From assembly GCA_949296075.1 (NCBI GenBank), contig CASFNG010000004.1, forward strand, positions 124,001-188,000: a stretch of 64,000 nt of DNA, read 5' to 3'. A model generated the notes under the pieces. It was not told the origin of the DNA. It made no database searches and was given only the letters and a program-made list of their open reading frames with translations. Shown here piece by piece: positions 8,642 through 18,156 of the stretch; positions within the stretch are counted from its first letter, which is position 1; the number at the start of each line of letters is the position of its first letter. Origin of the DNA: an uncultured Parabacteroides sp. (GTDB lineage: Bacteria > Bacteroidota > Bacteroidia > Bacteroidales > Tannerellaceae). Position numbers and translations under genes: made by a program.

Positions 8642-8672
8642 CAAATATAAACTTGGGGATGTTTTTCCGCAA
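8642..8672 (-). promoter_or_regulatory. Promoter of the candidate sRNA
   Basis: TTG (8670-8672), 20 bp, TATATTTG (8642-8649) on the minus strand: a near-ideal Bacteroides primary promoter. Confidence 0.65.
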
Positions 8673-8728
8673 GCGTTTCGGGGATTATTTTTATCGGAAT
8701 CAATATATTTAACTTTTATTTGCGATTT

Positions 8729-10102
8729 ATGATGGATCAAGAGAATGGGGCGGACTTAAAATCCGCTGTCCAAGAGACTGAGAGAAAGTTGTTTATCGAG
8801 ACGTATGGTTGCCAGATGAACGTGGCGGATAGCGAGGTGGTCGCCTCGATCATGCGGATGGATGGCTATGGAATGACGGACCGTATCGAGGAGGCGGACG
8901 CGATTTTCGTGAATACCTGTTCGGTGCGCGACAACGCCGAGCAGAAAATCTATGGGCGTTTGCAGTATTTCAACTCCTTGAGGCGCAAGAAGAAGTCGCT
9001 GATCGTCGGTGTGCTGGGATGTATGGCGGAGCGGGTCAAGGATGAGCTGATACGGGAGCACCACGTGGACTTGGTGGTGGGGCCGGACTCTTATTTGGAT
9101 CTGCCGAACTTAGTGGGTGCCGCCGAGCGGGGCGAGAAGGCGATCAACGTGGAGCTCTCGACCCGGGAGACTTACAAGGACGTGATTCCCCTGAAGCTGC
9201 CGGGGGCGCAAATATCCGGCTTCGTCTCGATCATGCGGGGGTGCAACAACTTCTGCACCTACTGTATCGTGCCTTATACCCGTGGCCGGGAGCGTAGCCG
9301 CGACATCGAGAGCATCCTGAATGAGATACGGGATATGCGCGCGAAGGGTTTCAAGGAGGTGACGCTGCTGGGCCAGAACGTGAACTCGTACGCGTTCGAG
9401 CGGGAGGGCGAGGTGATTACCTTCCCGGTATTGCTGGATCGCGTGGCGAAGGAGGTCCCTGATATGCGGATCCGCTTTACCACCTCGCACCCGAAGGATA
9501 TGAGCGACGATACGTTGCGGGTCATCGCCGCCAATGATAATATATGTAAGTTCATCCACCTGCCGGCGCAGTCGGGGAGCGACCGGATCCTGAAGTTGAT
9601 GAACCGTAAATATACCCGCACCTGGTACCTTGACCGTATCGCGGCGATCCGGCGTATCCTGCCGGATTGTGGCATCTCGACCGATCTTTTCTGCGGTTTC
9701 CACTCCGAGACGGAGGAGGATTATGAGCAGACGCTCTCGCTGATGCGCGAGGTGGGTTACGACAGTGCCTTTCTTTTCAAGTATTCCGAACGGCCGGGGA
9801 CGTATGCCGCCAAGCATTTGGAGGATGACGTGCCCGAGGAGGTGAAGCTGCGCCGCTTACAGGGGATGATCGACCTGCAAAACAAATTGTCGGAGGAGAG
9901 TAACCTCCGGGATGTGGGCAAGGTGTTCGAGGTGCTGATCGAGGGCTTCTCGAAGCGGTCGCGCGAGCAGTTGTTCGGTCGTACGAGCCAGAATAAGGTG
10001 GTGATCTTCGACAAGAAGGATTATCATATCGGGCAACGGATCAAGGTGCGGATCCATAAGGCCTCGTCGGCCACCCTTTTCGGAGAGCCGGTGGAGGATT
10101 GA
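8729..10102 (+). CDS. miaB: tRNA-2-methylthio-N6-dimethylallyladenosine synthase
   Basis: Radical-SAM methylthiotransferase that adds the 2-methylthio group to i6A37 of tRNAs reading UNN codons. From the ATG at 8729 the protein has 457 residues. The N-terminal UPF0004 domain supplies three cluster cysteines (about C28, C64 and C98; YGCQMN, NTCSVR, LGCMAE). The radical-SAM CxxxCxxC is at about C172, C176 and C179 (CNNFCTYC). The C-terminal TRAM domain covers roughly the last 65 residues. An in-frame TTG at 8720 is a less likely start. The gene is followed by a hairpin (10223-10249), so it is probably transcribed alone. Confidence 0.96.
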   Translation: MMDQENGADLKSAVQETERKLFIETYGCQMNVADSEVVASIMRMDGYGMTDRIEEADAIFVNTCSVRDNAEQKIYGRLQYFNSLRRKKKSLIVGVLGCMAERVKDELIREHHVDLVVGPDSYLDLPNLVGAAERGEKAINVELSTRETYKDVIPLKLPGAQISGFVSIMRGCNNFCTYCIVPYTRGRERSRDIESILNEIRDMRAKGFKEVTLLGQNVNSYAFEREGEVITFPVLLDRVAKEVPDMRIRFTTSHPKDMSDDTLRVIAANDNICKFIHLPAQSGSDRILKLMNRKYTRTWYLDRIAAIRRILPDCGISTDLFCGFHSETEEDYEQTLSLMREVGYDSAFLFKYSERPGTYAAKHLEDDVPEEVKLRRLQGMIDLQNKLSEESNLRDVGKVFEVLIEGFSKRSREQLFGRTSQNKVVIFDKKDYHIGQRIKVRIHKASSATLFGEPVED

Positions 10103-10222
10103 GCGGGAGGCCTCCTCTGTCGGCCTTCCTGTCGGTGGGGAGGGGAACAGACGGGGAAGTGGTTAAATATTCTAAAACCCTTCCGGCTTACTTTTTTTAT
10201 TTGTTCTTTTGCGGAAAAATTG

Positions 10223-10270
10223 GGAGGTGTGTGCGTTGAACACATCTCCTTAATTTGTTTTTAATTTTAA
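10223..10270 (+). terminator. Terminator-like hairpin between miaB and ftsX
   Basis: A 10-bp stem, GGAGGTGTGT (10223-10232) with ACACATCTCC (10240-10249), one G-T pair, 7-nt loop, then a T-rich tract. It lies 121 bp after the miaB stop and 33 bp before ftsX, so it either ends miaB transcription or acts as an attenuator for the ftsX operon. Confidence 0.6.
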
Positions 10271-10282
10271 TAGGTTGGTCTG

Positions 10283-11161
10283 ATGGCAGAAAATAGAAGA
10301 GTGAGCTCTGTTTCTTTCTTTAATTCCCGTTTCACGTCTGTGATAAGTATCTCTTTGGTACTCTTTCTGTTAGGACTTATCCTGCTGATCGGATCGCTGG
10401 GTAAAGAGCTTTCTGATTACGTGAGGGAGAACCTGTCGTTCTCGGTCGTCTTGAAGGATAACCAGAAAGAGACGGACATACGGAAAATGCAAAAGAGCTT
10501 GGATGACCTGCCTTTCATCAAATCGACCGAATACATATCCAAGGAGCGGGCGGCTAAGGAATTGGAGGAGGAGCTGGGCGAGAACCCGGAGACCTTCCTG
10601 GGGTTTAATCCCCTGCAAGCCTCGATCGAGGTGAAGCTACGCTCGGAATACGCCAACCCCGACAGCTTGCGGGTGATCGAGCGGCAGATCAAGCGGTATG
10701 CCTCTGTCTCGGAGCTTCTTTACCGGAAAGATATGATGGAGATGGTGCATGATAATATGCGTCGGTTGAGCCTGATCCTGCTTACCTTGGCGGTGGTGCT
10801 GATGCTGATCTCCTTTGTCTTGATCAGCAATACGATCCGCCTGCTGATCTATTCCAAGCGTTTCCTGATCCATACGATGAGGTTGGTGGGGGCTACTCCT
10901 GGCTTCATCCGGGGACCCTTTATACGTTATAACGTGGTGAGTGGCATTTTCGCCTCGATCCTTGCAATATTGATGCTTACAGGGGCGTTATATTACTTGC
11001 AGAATGAGCTGCGCGGATTTGTCCAGATCATAGATATGCGTACATTGTTGCTGGTCTATGCCGCTGTATTTGCGTTGGGCATTTTCCTGTCCGTGGTGGC
11101 CACCGTTTTCGCGGTGAACAAGTATTTGAGGATGGGAGTCGATAAGTTGTATTATATTTAG
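10283..11161 (+). CDS. ftsX: Cell division protein FtsX (permease-like)
   Basis: A 292-residue inner-membrane protein. There is one TM helix near residues 20-42, a periplasmic domain to about 165, then three C-terminal TM helices, the FtsX/MacB topology. With FtsE it forms an ABC-like complex that links the divisome to peptidoglycan hydrolase activation. ftsE is not in the window. It heads a compact operon (ftsX, DUF3098, uppP, truB, queA, folK), so divisome function, lipid-carrier recycling and tRNA modification share a transcript. Confidence 0.93.
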   Translation: MAENRRVSSVSFFNSRFTSVISISLVLFLLGLILLIGSLGKELSDYVRENLSFSVVLKDNQKETDIRKMQKSLDDLPFIKSTEYISKERAAKELEEELGENPETFLGFNPLQASIEVKLRSEYANPDSLRVIERQIKRYASVSELLYRKDMMEMVHDNMRRLSLILLTLAVVLMLISFVLISNTIRLLIYSKRFLIHTMRLVGATPGFIRGPFIRYNVVSGIFASILAILMLTGALYYLQNELRGFVQIIDMRTLLLVYAAVFALGIFLSVVATVFAVNKYLRMGVDKLYYI

Positions 11162-11193
11162 ATGGGTACAGTTTAAAAGCAGTAGATAAAAAG

Positions 11194-11442
11194 ATGGCTA
11201 AGAGAGATTTTGCGTTCGGGAAGGAGAACTTCGTGCTGATCGCGATTGCCGTGTGTTGCATCGTGTTCGGTTTTGTCTTGATGAGCGGTGGAGGATCGGG
11301 GGATAATACCTTTAATCCTGAGATATTCAGCGCCCGCCGTATCGTGGTGGCTCCCGTGGTCACTATGATCGGTTTCGTGATGATGATTTTCGGCATCTTG
11401 CGAAATCGCAAGGATAATAAGGGAAAAGAGGTGACCGAATGA
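11194..11442 (+). CDS. DUF3098 family small membrane protein
   Basis: An 82-residue protein with two hydrophobic helices (about 12-31 and 47-68) and short charged ends, the pattern of the Bacteroidota family DUF3098. Its function is unknown. It sits 32 bp after ftsX and its stop overlaps the uppP start by 4 bp (ATGA), implying translational coupling and a possible role near division or the undecaprenyl carrier. Confidence 0.8.
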   Translation: MAKRDFAFGKENFVLIAIAVCCIVFGFVLMSGGGSGDNTFNPEIFSARRIVVAPVVTMIGFVMMIFGILRNRKDNKGKEVTE

Positions 11443-12275
11443 GTGCGATAGATGTGATCGTGATCGCGATCGTCGAGGGGCTGACCGAGTTCTTGCCGGT
11501 TTCCTCCACGGGTCATATGATTATCACCCAGAACCTGTTGGGGGTGGAGAGCACGGAGTTCGTGAAGGCTTTTACCGTGATTATCCAGTTTGGTGCCATC
11601 TTGTCGGTGGTTTGCTTGTACTGGAACCGCTTCTTCCGCCTGAATCCGGGGAAGGTGTCTGACGTGAGAAGTTTCTTGCGTAAGTTTGATTTTTACTGGA
11701 AATTGCTGGTGGCTTTTATCCCGGCCGCGGTGATCGGTGTCCTGTTTGGTGATTACATCGATGCGATGTTGGAGAATGTCGGGGTGGTTGCCGTGATGCT
11801 GGTGATAGGAGGTGTGTTCATGTTGTTCGTTGACAAGCTGTTCAATCATCCTTCGGAGTCGCAGGAGATTACCGAGAAGAAGGCGTTGGCAATCGGTTTG
11901 TTCCAGTGTGTGGCGATGATCCCGGGCGTCTCGCGCTCGATGGCTACCATCGTTGGAGGAATGGCGCAGCGGTTGTCGCGTAAGACAGCGGCGGAATTCT
12001 CCTTCTTCCTGGCGGTGCCGACTATGTTCGCGGCGACGGTCTATAAGCTTTGGGGGCTGTTCTCCGGGCCGAATGGCGTGGAGTTGCTGCGAGAGAACAT
12101 CGAGGCGCTGGTAATCGGAAACGTGGTGGCGTTCGTGGTGGCGCTGTTAGCCATCAAGTTCTTTATCGGGTTTGTCACTAAATATGGATTCAAGGCGTTC
12201 GGGTATTACCGAATCATCGTCGGAGGCGTGATCTTGGTCATGATGTTAATGGGCTATAACTTGCAGATTGTTTGA
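11439..12275 (+). CDS. uppP: Undecaprenyl-diphosphatase
   Basis: A 278-residue polytopic inner-membrane enzyme of the BacA/UppP family that dephosphorylates undecaprenyl pyrophosphate, recycling the carrier for peptidoglycan and O-antigen and conferring bacitracin tolerance. The first active-site motif is [14 protein letters not shown] (residues 14-27), with E14, E18 and H27 expected to act. The second is PGVSRSM with the key R166. The length is normal. It overlaps DUF3098 by 4 bp and truB by one base. Confidence 0.95.
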   Translation: MSAIDVIVIAIVEGLTEFLPVSSTGHMIITQNLLGVESTEFVKAFTVIIQFGAILSVVCLYWNRFFRLNPGKVSDVRSFLRKFDFYWKLLVAFIPAAVIGVLFGDYIDAMLENVGVVAVMLVIGGVFMLFVDKLFNHPSESQEITEKKALAIGLFQCVAMIPGVSRSMATIVGGMAQRLSRKTAAEFSFFLAVPTMFAATVYKLWGLFSGPNGVELLRENIEALVIGNVVAFVVALLAIKFFIGFVTKYGFKAFGYYRIIVGGVILVMMLMGYNLQIV

Positions 12276-12985
12276 TGGACTTTATCGAGGGAGAGATTCT
12301 CTATTTTAATAAGCCGTTGACGTGGACCTCGTTCGACTTGGTGAACAAGTTCCGTTATAAGCTGTGCCGGAAATTGAAAGTTAAGAAGATCAAGGTGGGA
12401 CATGCGGGAACGCTGGATCCGCTGGCGACGGGTGTGATGATCGTTTGCACCGGGAAAGCCACGAAGCGGATCGATGAGCTGCAATACCAGACGAAGGAGT
12501 ATGTCGCCACGTTGAAGTTGGGTGAGACAACCCCTTCGTTCGACTTGGAGAAGGAGGTGGACGCGGTTTACCCAACGGAGCATATCACCCGCGAGTTGGT
12601 GGAGAAGGTCTTGCGGGGATTTGTCGGGACGATCCAACAGGTTCCCCCGGTGTTCTCGGCTTGCAAGGTGGAAGGCAAACGGGCCTATGAGCTTGCCCGG
12701 GAAGGGAAAGAGGTTCCCCTCAAGTCGAAAACGTTAGTGATCGACGAGCTGGAACTGTTGGAATGCGAGTTGCCTGTCATAAAGATCCGGGTTGTGTGCA
12801 GCAAGGGTACTTATATCCGTGCCCTCGCCCGGGATATAGGGCAGGCGTTAGACTCGGGAGCGCACCTGATCGCCCTGGAGCGGACTCGCGTCGGGGAGGT
12901 GACATTAGACAGGTGTATGTCGCCTGACGAGATTGACGATTTCCTGGAGAGGACAGTCGTGATGACAAATGAGGAAAATAAATAA
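12275..12985 (+). CDS. truB: tRNA pseudouridine(55) synthase
   Basis: A 236-residue enzyme that isomerises U55 of the tRNA T-loop. The catalytic aspartate is D48 in [11 protein letters not shown]; YxCxGTYIR-like sequence ([15 protein letters not shown]) lies near residue 175. I chose the ATG at 12275, which shares its A with the uppP stop (TGATG); the in-frame TTG at 12272 is less likely. The C-terminal PUA region is short, as is common in this phylum. Confidence 0.95.
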   Translation: MDFIEGEILYFNKPLTWTSFDLVNKFRYKLCRKLKVKKIKVGHAGTLDPLATGVMIVCTGKATKRIDELQYQTKEYVATLKLGETTPSFDLEKEVDAVYPTEHITRELVEKVLRGFVGTIQQVPPVFSACKVEGKRAYELAREGKEVPLKSKTLVIDELELLECELPVIKIRVVCSKGTYIRALARDIGQALDSGAHLIALERTRVGEVTLDRCMSPDEIDDFLERTVVMTNEENK

Positions 12986-12996
12986 GGCATATAATT

Positions 12997-14046
12997 ATGA
13001 AGCTTTCGAAATTCAAATTTAACTTACCGTCGGAATTGATCGCTTTGCATCCGGCGAAAAACAGGGATGAATCGAGACTCATGGTGGTCCATCGGGAGAC
13101 AGGTGAGATCGAGCATCGGATATTCAAGGAGATTTTGGACTATTATGGAAATGGCGACGTATTCATATTCAACAATACGAAGGTGTTCCCCGCTCGCTTG
13201 TACGGGAATAAGGAGAAGACGGGGGCCCGGATCGAGGTATTCCTGCTGCGTGAGCTGAACGAGGAGTTGCGTCTGTGGGACGTGCTGGTGGATCCGGCGC
13301 GTAAGATCCGTATTGGCAATAAGCTGTATTTCGGGGAAGACGACTCGATGGTGGCGGAAGTGATCGACAATACCACCTCGCGTGGCCGTACGCTCCGTTT
13401 TTTGTATGATGGGAATCACGATGAGTTCAAGAAAGCTTTGTATGCGTTGGGAGAGACTCCGCTTCCCAAGTACATCGAACGTGAGGTGGAGCCAGAGGAT
13501 GAGGAGCGTTACCAGAATATTTTCGCGACTGAGGAGGGCGCTGTTGTGGCTCCAGCCGCGGGATTGCACTTTAGTCGTGAGTTGATGAAGCGATTGGAGA
13601 TCAAGGATTGCCAGTTCGCCTTCCTGACCTTGCATTCCGGATTGGGTAATTTCCGCGAGATTGACGTGGAGGATCTGACCAAGCATAAGATGGATTCCGA
13701 GCAGATGATCGTGAACGGGGATGTGGTAGACATCGTGAATAAGGGCAAGGATGCCGGCCATCAGATCTGTGCGGTGGGCACGTCCGTGATGCGGGCGATC
13801 GAGACCGCGGTGAGCACCGACGGCCATCTGAAGGAATTTGAGGGATGGACGAACAAGTTTATCTTCCCCCCTTATGAGTTTAGCGTGGCGACGAGCATGG
13901 TGACGAACTTCCATTTGCCCTTGTCGACCTTGCTGATGATGACAGCCTCCTTTGGCGGTTATGAGCTGATCATGAACGCCTACGAGGTAGCCTTGAAGGA
14001 AAAGTACCGTTTTGGGGCGTATGGCGACGCCATGTTGATCCTTTGA
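12997..14046 (+). CDS. queA: S-adenosylmethionine:tRNA ribosyltransferase-isomerase
   Basis: A 349-residue enzyme that transfers and isomerises the ribosyl part of AdoMet onto preQ1 at position 34, giving epoxyqueuosine. Family sequence runs from [16 protein letters not shown] to the C-terminal [10 protein letters not shown]. Internal motifs include [23 protein letters not shown] and [13 protein letters not shown]. It follows truB by 11 bp and precedes folK by 9 bp. Confidence 0.96.
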   Translation: MKLSKFKFNLPSELIALHPAKNRDESRLMVVHRETGEIEHRIFKEILDYYGNGDVFIFNNTKVFPARLYGNKEKTGARIEVFLLRELNEELRLWDVLVDPARKIRIGNKLYFGEDDSMVAEVIDNTTSRGRTLRFLYDGNHDEFKKALYALGETPLPKYIEREVEPEDEERYQNIFATEEGAVVAPAAGLHFSRELMKRLEIKDCQFAFLTLHSGLGNFREIDVEDLTKHKMDSEQMIVNGDVVDIVNKGKDAGHQICAVGTSVMRAIETAVSTDGHLKEFEGWTNKFIFPPYEFSVATSMVTNFHLPLSTLLMMTASFGGYELIMNAYEVALKEKYRFGAYGDAMLIL

Positions 14047-14055
14047 TTCGTGGGT

Positions 14056-14550
14056 ATGGCGACAGCTTATATCGGTTTGGGCACGAACGTCGGGAATAGG
14101 CGTGGAAATTTAGTGACAGCTGTCGCGTCGCTGGCGGAAAGGGTGGGTGATATTCTCGCTCTTTCCAATATCTACGAGACGGAGCCTTGGGGATTCGTTT
14201 CCGAGAACCGCTTCCTCAACGCTGTGGCCGTGCTGAGGACGGATCGTTCCCCCGAGGAGCTTTTGGACGCTACCCGCCTGATCGAGATCGAGATGGGGCG
14301 TATCGAGAAGAGTGACGGAGCCTATAAGGATCGGATCATCGACATCGACCTGCTGATGGTGGACGATCGGATCGTGGATACCCCTCGGTTGAGGCTCCCT
14401 CATCCGCTCATGCACGAGCGGATGTTTGTCATGGAACCCTTGGCTGAGGTGGCGCCTGACGTGAGACACCCGCTGTTGGGGAAGAGTATGCGGGAGATCG
14501 TTACTGAATTAAGTTTGAAAAGTAAGCATCATGGGAAAGGACAAGAATGA
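14056..14550 (+). CDS. folK: 2-amino-4-hydroxy-6-hydroxymethyldihydropteridine pyrophosphokinase
   Basis: A 164-residue HPPK that transfers pyrophosphate from ATP to 6-hydroxymethyl-dihydropterin in folate synthesis. Visible are the N-terminal YIGLGTNVG, the Mg-binding DRIIDIDLLM and the PHPLMHERMFVMEPLAE signature. ATG 14056 is preferred to the in-frame GTG at 14050. It overlaps the next small gene by 20 bp. Confidence 0.94.
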   Translation: MATAYIGLGTNVGNRRGNLVTAVASLAERVGDILALSNIYETEPWGFVSENRFLNAVAVLRTDRSPEELLDATRLIEIEMGRIEKSDGAYKDRIIDIDLLMVDDRIVDTPRLRLPHPLMHERMFVMEPLAEVAPDVRHPLLGKSMREIVTELSLKSKHHGKGQE

Positions 14551-14734
14551 CATCCATAAGGCGATGACGCAAGGAATCGTCTTCAGGAAAGCGAAAGATA
14601 CGGCCTCGGGGCCAGGAGACCGGAAAATCAAGTTCTCTGATTTTCTGCGTGGAACGCATGGGTCTGACTCGGCGAAATGGAAAGCGGGCTTCAAGTATAA
14701 AAAAGCTTTACGAAACTCGCAGAAGAAAAAATAA
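14531..14734 (+). CDS. Small basic protein, unknown function
   Basis: 67 residues, strongly basic, Lys-rich at the C-terminus (last five residues SQKKK), without a signal peptide or membrane helix. It starts inside the folK 3' end (20-bp overlap), consistent with coupled translation at the end of the operon. I recognise no domain. Composition suggests binding to RNA or the ribosome, but that is only inference. It could be a spurious ORF, although the overlap and charge pattern favour a real gene. Confidence 0.6.
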   Translation: MGKDKNDIHKAMTQGIVFRKAKDTASGPGDRKIKFSDFLRGTHGSDSAKWKAGFKYKKALRNSQKKK

Positions 14735-14764
14735 TTTCTATATTCGCGACCGAATTGACGTGGA

Positions 14765-14772
14765 TAGATTTG
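14765..14772 (+). promoter_or_regulatory. Possible metK -7 box
   Basis: TAGATTTG, an exact TAnnTTTG match 180 bp before the metK ATG, which would give a leader of about 170 nt. The -33 element is weak. A second partial box (TACGTTTT) lies nearer the gene. The leader contains a small hairpin (CCGT...ACGG) but nothing I recognise as a SAM riboswitch. Confidence 0.4.
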
Positions 14773-14951
14773 TATTGCTTGCAACCACGGGAAAAAATGC
14801 TAAAAACATATTCTTCTCCGTAGCCGTCCGGCAACGGTTCTTCCAGGTTCAATTCTACGTTTTTAAGGGATAACTAACAAGTTTGATGGTCATGTCGTGC
14901 TGGGATTTTCTCGTGCCTCGTGATCTCGGATTCTCAATTTTAAGTAAAACA

Positions 14952-16238
14952 ATGAGTTATTTATTTACCTCTGAATCGGTGTCTGAAGGACACCCCGATA
15001 AAGTAGCCGATCAAATATCGGATGCTTTGCTGGATGAGTTCCTCGCGTACGACGAGAACTCTAAAGTAGCTTGCGAAACCCTTGTCACGACCGGGCAGGT
15101 CGTATTGGCGGGAGAGGTTAAATCACGTGCTTACGTGGATGTGCAGGAAGTGGCGCGCGGCGTGATCGAGAAGATCGGTTACACGAAAAGCGAGTACCAA
15201 TTCGAGGCAAAATCCTGCGGCGTGTTCTCCTCCATCCACGAGCAGAGTGGCGACATCAACCGCGGCGTAGAGCGGGAGAACCCTTATGACCAGGGTGCCG
15301 GCGACCAAGGGATGATGTTTGGCTATGCCACGAACGAGACGGATAATTATATGCCTTTGGCGCTCGATCTCTCACATAGCCTGTTATGGGAGCTGGCGAA
15401 AATCCGGAAGGAAGAGCCGGACCTGATGCCTTATCTGCGTCCCGACGCGAAAAGCCAGGTGACGATCGAGTATGATGACAACGGGAAACCGCTGCGTATC
15501 GACACGATCGTGGTCTCCACCCAGCACGATGAATTCATACAGGCCAAGGGAATCACGCAGGAAGAGGCGGATCTGGCGATGCAGAAGCGGATCGCCGCGG
15601 ACGTACGCAATATCCTTATCCCGCGGGTAAAGGCGCAATATCCCGCTCATGTGCAGGCCTTGTTCGACGATGGGATCGTCTATCACGTGAATCCCACCGG
15701 CAAGTTCGTGATCGGCGGGCCTCACGGTGATACGGGATTGACCGGCCGTAAGATCATCGTGGACACGTATGGCGGGAAAGGCGCGCATGGCGGAGGCGCT
15801 TTCTCGGGGAAAGATCCTTCCAAGGTGGATCGTTCGGCCGCGTACGCCGCACGTCATATCGCGAAGAACATGGTGGCCGCCGGAGTCGCCGACGAGATGC
15901 TCGTGCAAGTCTCCTACGCGATTGGCGTGGCTCGCCCGATGAATATCTTCGTGAACACCTTCGGCCGCTCGAAAGTGGGCCTGACCGACGGGCAGATAGC
16001 CGCCAAGATCTGGGATCTGTTCGATATGCGCCCGAAAGCGATCGAGGAACGCCTGAAATTGCGTAACCCGATTTACTTCGAGACCGCCTCTTATGGCCAT
16101 ATGGGCCGTACGCCTCGCAAGGTGACCAAGGTGTTCTCTTCCCGTTATCTTCCCGAGCCGATCATCCGTGAGGTGGAGTTGTTCACTTGGGAGAAACTGG
16201 ATTACGTGGATAAGGTGAAAGAGGCGTTCGGATTGTGA
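14952..16238 (+). CDS. metK: S-adenosylmethionine synthetase
   Basis: A 428-residue enzyme making AdoMet from methionine and ATP. The start is set at the ATG before [20 protein letters not shown]; the reading frame extends 23 codons further upstream but that extension is not family-like. Motifs: [13 protein letters not shown] (ATP/metal), [12 protein letters not shown], and the P-loop-like [16 protein letters not shown]. The protein is longer than E. coli MetK (about 384), as usual in Bacteroidales. It ends at a strong bidirectional terminator. Confidence 0.97.
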   Translation: MSYLFTSESVSEGHPDKVADQISDALLDEFLAYDENSKVACETLVTTGQVVLAGEVKSRAYVDVQEVARGVIEKIGYTKSEYQFEAKSCGVFSSIHEQSGDINRGVERENPYDQGAGDQGMMFGYATNETDNYMPLALDLSHSLLWELAKIRKEEPDLMPYLRPDAKSQVTIEYDDNGKPLRIDTIVVSTQHDEFIQAKGITQEEADLAMQKRIAADVRNILIPRVKAQYPAHVQALFDDGIVYHVNPTGKFVIGGPHGDTGLTGRKIIVDTYGGKGAHGGGAFSGKDPSKVDRSAAYAARHIAKNMVAAGVADEMLVQVSYAIGVARPMNIFVNTFGRSKVGLTDGQIAAKIWDLFDMRPKAIEERLKLRNPIYFETASYGHMGRTPRKVTKVFSSRYLPEPIIREVELFTWEKLDYVDKVKEAFGL

Positions 16239-16285
16239 TGCATACCGCTCGCCACCCTGCGTGGAACAGGGTCTCCGGGTAAATG

Positions 16286-16345
16286 AAAAGACAGATAGCT
16301 GAGGATGGCACGTTAGCGGCCTCCCGGCTATCTGTCTTTTTTTTT
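16286..16345 (+). terminator. Bidirectional terminator between metK and mlaF
   Basis: A 14-bp perfect stem (16286-16299 with 16327-16340) with an inner GAGG/CCTC pairing and a run of nine T on the plus strand. The complementary A-run on the 5' arm also gives a T-tail for the convergent minus-strand genes. Confidence 0.92.
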
Positions 16346-16407
16346 GTCCGTATAGGAAATGTCTTTGAGGGGAATGGCCCGGAATATCCCTCGCGTAAGG
16401 AGGGATC

Positions 16408-17199
16408 TTAGCGCTTGCCCGCGGGTTTCGGGCTCTGCAATTCCTCCTCCTCTACCTCCTTTACCTTGCGGAAGAGGTCTGACGCAAAGATAAAGTCGTT
16501 GAGCGCCTGGTTGTTGGAGGTAATTACCTCCTCCTTCGTTCCCTGCCATTCCTTCACGCCCTCCTTGATGAAGACGATATTGTCGCCGATGTTCATCACG
16601 GAGTTCATGTCGTGCGTGTTGATGACAGTCGTCATCTTGTATTCTACGGTGATGTCGTGTATCAGGTCGTCGATCAGGAGCGAGGTTTTCGGGTCGAGCC
16701 CGGAGTTCGGCTCATCGCAGAAAAGGTACTTCGGGTTCAAGGCGATCGCCCGGGCTATCGCCGCCCGCTTCATCATACCCCCGCTGATCTCGGAGGGGTA
16801 GAGATGCCCCGCCTCGGAGAGGTTCACCCGCTCTAAGCAGAATTCCGCCCGCTTGCGCCGTTCCTTGTACGAGTCTTTCGAGAACATATCCAGCGGGAAC
16901 ATCACGTTCTCCAGCACCGTCATGCTGTCGAACAGCGCCGATCCCTGGAACAGCATCCCCATCTCCCGGCGAAGCAGGTTCAGCTCCCGCTTATCCATCG
17001 AGATCAGGTCGCGCCCGTCGTACAGGATCTGTCCGGAGTCCGGTCGCATCAGCCCGATGATGTTCTTGATCATGACCGTCTTCCCCGATCCGCTCCGGCC
17101 GATAATCAGGTTCGTCTTCCCATCCTCGAAGAGCGTGCTGATATTCTTCAGCACCGTGCGCCCGTCGAACGCTTTCGTGATATTCTTGACTTCGATCAT
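16408..17199 (-). CDS. ABC transporter ATP-binding protein, MlaF-like
   Basis: A 263-residue ATPase. Walker A is GRSGSGKT (about 34-41), the signature is ISGGMMKRAAIARA, and Walker B with the catalytic Glu is YLFCDEPNSGLDP. The N- and C-loop sequences match the Mla/Ttg2A group, which powers phospholipid movement between inner and outer membranes. It lies 6 bp after the MlaE-like permease in one operon. No MCE-domain (MlaD) gene is adjacent in this window, although one is expected for a full transporter. Confidence 0.9.
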   Translation of the reverse strand: MIEVKNITKAFDGRTVLKNISTLFEDGKTNLIIGRSGSGKTVMIKNIIGLMRPDSGQILYDGRDLISMDKRELNLLRREMGMLFQGSALFDSMTVLENVMFPLDMFSKDSYKERRKRAEFCLERVNLSEAGHLYPSEISGGMMKRAAIARAIALNPKYLFCDEPNSGLDPKTSLLIDDLIHDITVEYKMTTVINTHDMNSVMNIGDNIVFIKEGVKEWQGTKEEVITSNNQALNDFIFASDLFRKVKEVEEEELQSPKPAGKR

Positions 17200-17205
17200 G
17201 TCTGT

Positions 17206-17952
17206 TTAGGTAAGCATTAAATGAGTTAATACCACGTCGGCGAGCAGGATCATGATGCTGCTCATCACCACCGCGTTCGTGCTCGCCTTGCCCACCTCCA
17301 AGGCCCCGCCTTTCACGTTGTACCCGAAATAGGAGGCGATGGACGAGATGATGAACGCGTAAACCACCGACTTGATGATGGAGTACCAGATATAGAACTC
17401 GTTGAAATAGAACTGCAATCCGTATTCGAACGACGAGGGCGTCATGCCCGTGCCGGTTGAATAGCTGGCGAATATGCCGCCCAATATTCCCGTGAACATA
17501 CTGAAGATCACCAATACCGGGATGAAGATCATCAGTCCGATCATCTTGGGGAGGATCAGGAAATTAGCGGAGTTGACCCCCATGATCTCCATCGCGTCGA
17601 TCTGCTCGGTGACCCGCATGGTGCCGATCTCCGAGGCGATGTTGCTCCCCACCTTGCCGGCGAGGATAAGGCACATGATGGACGAGGAGAACTCCAATAG
17701 GATGATCTCTCGGGTCGTGTAGCCGATCGTGAACTTGGGGATCAGCGGGGAGCTGATGTTCAGCGAGATCTGGATGGCGATAACCGTCCCGATGAAGACC
17801 GATATGATCACGACGATCCAAAGCGAGTCCACCCCTAATTTGTAGATCTCCTTGATCAGTTGCTTGAAGAACATGCTCCACCGGTCGGGGATGGTTATGC
17901 TCTTCATCATCAGCAGGGTATATTCACCCATTCTCTGCAAAGCCTTGTTCAT
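17206..17952 (-). CDS. MlaE family ABC permease
   Basis: A 248-residue integral membrane protein with five or six hydrophobic segments and the MlaE hallmark region (LEFSSSIMCLILAGKVGSN and GTMRVTEQIDAMEIMG). It would form the inner-membrane channel of a phospholipid transporter with the ATPase encoded 6 bp downstream. A possible -7 box TATCTTCG lies in the 98-bp gap shared with the divergent plus-strand region. Confidence 0.9.
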   Translation of the reverse strand: MNKALQRMGEYTLLMMKSITIPDRWSMFFKQLIKEIYKLGVDSLWIVVIISVFIGTVIAIQISLNISSPLIPKFTIGYTTREIILLEFSSSIMCLILAGKVGSNIASEIGTMRVTEQIDAMEIMGVNSANFLILPKMIGLMIFIPVLVIFSMFTGILGGIFASYSTGTGMTPSSFEYGLQFYFNEFYIWYSIIKSVVYAFIISSIASYFGYNVKGGALEVGKASTNAVVMSSIMILLADVVLTHLMLT

Positions 17953-18066
17953 GTATTATCGCTTGATTTCAAGTTCCGATTCGCGAAGATAAGGCAAAAT
18001 AATCAGATTGAGAAGCGCTCCCGCGCCTCCGGCGAGATGTTTTTTCCCGCATGACTCGGGATGTTC

Positions 18067-18098
18067 CCCTCAAGGTATCCCGTGGCTTCCCTCAAGGT
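18067..18098. repeat. Tandem CCCTCAAGGT repeat upstream of lptB
   Basis: CCCTCAAGGT occurs at 18067-18076 and 18089-18098, start-to-start 22 bp, in the non-coding space between mlaE (minus) and lptB (plus). The two-helical-turn spacing fits a tandem operator, but the repeat is short and could be chance. Confidence 0.35.
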
Positions 18099-18156
18099 TT
18101 TCAGGAAACATCCCCTGCTTTCGGCGAAAACGCCGGGAAGCTTTTCGCGAAGGTTG

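Noticed and set aside
14773-14951. SAM riboswitch upstream of metK
   Set aside because: I looked for SAM-I and SAM-II type conserved segments and found none; only a small hairpin is visible.
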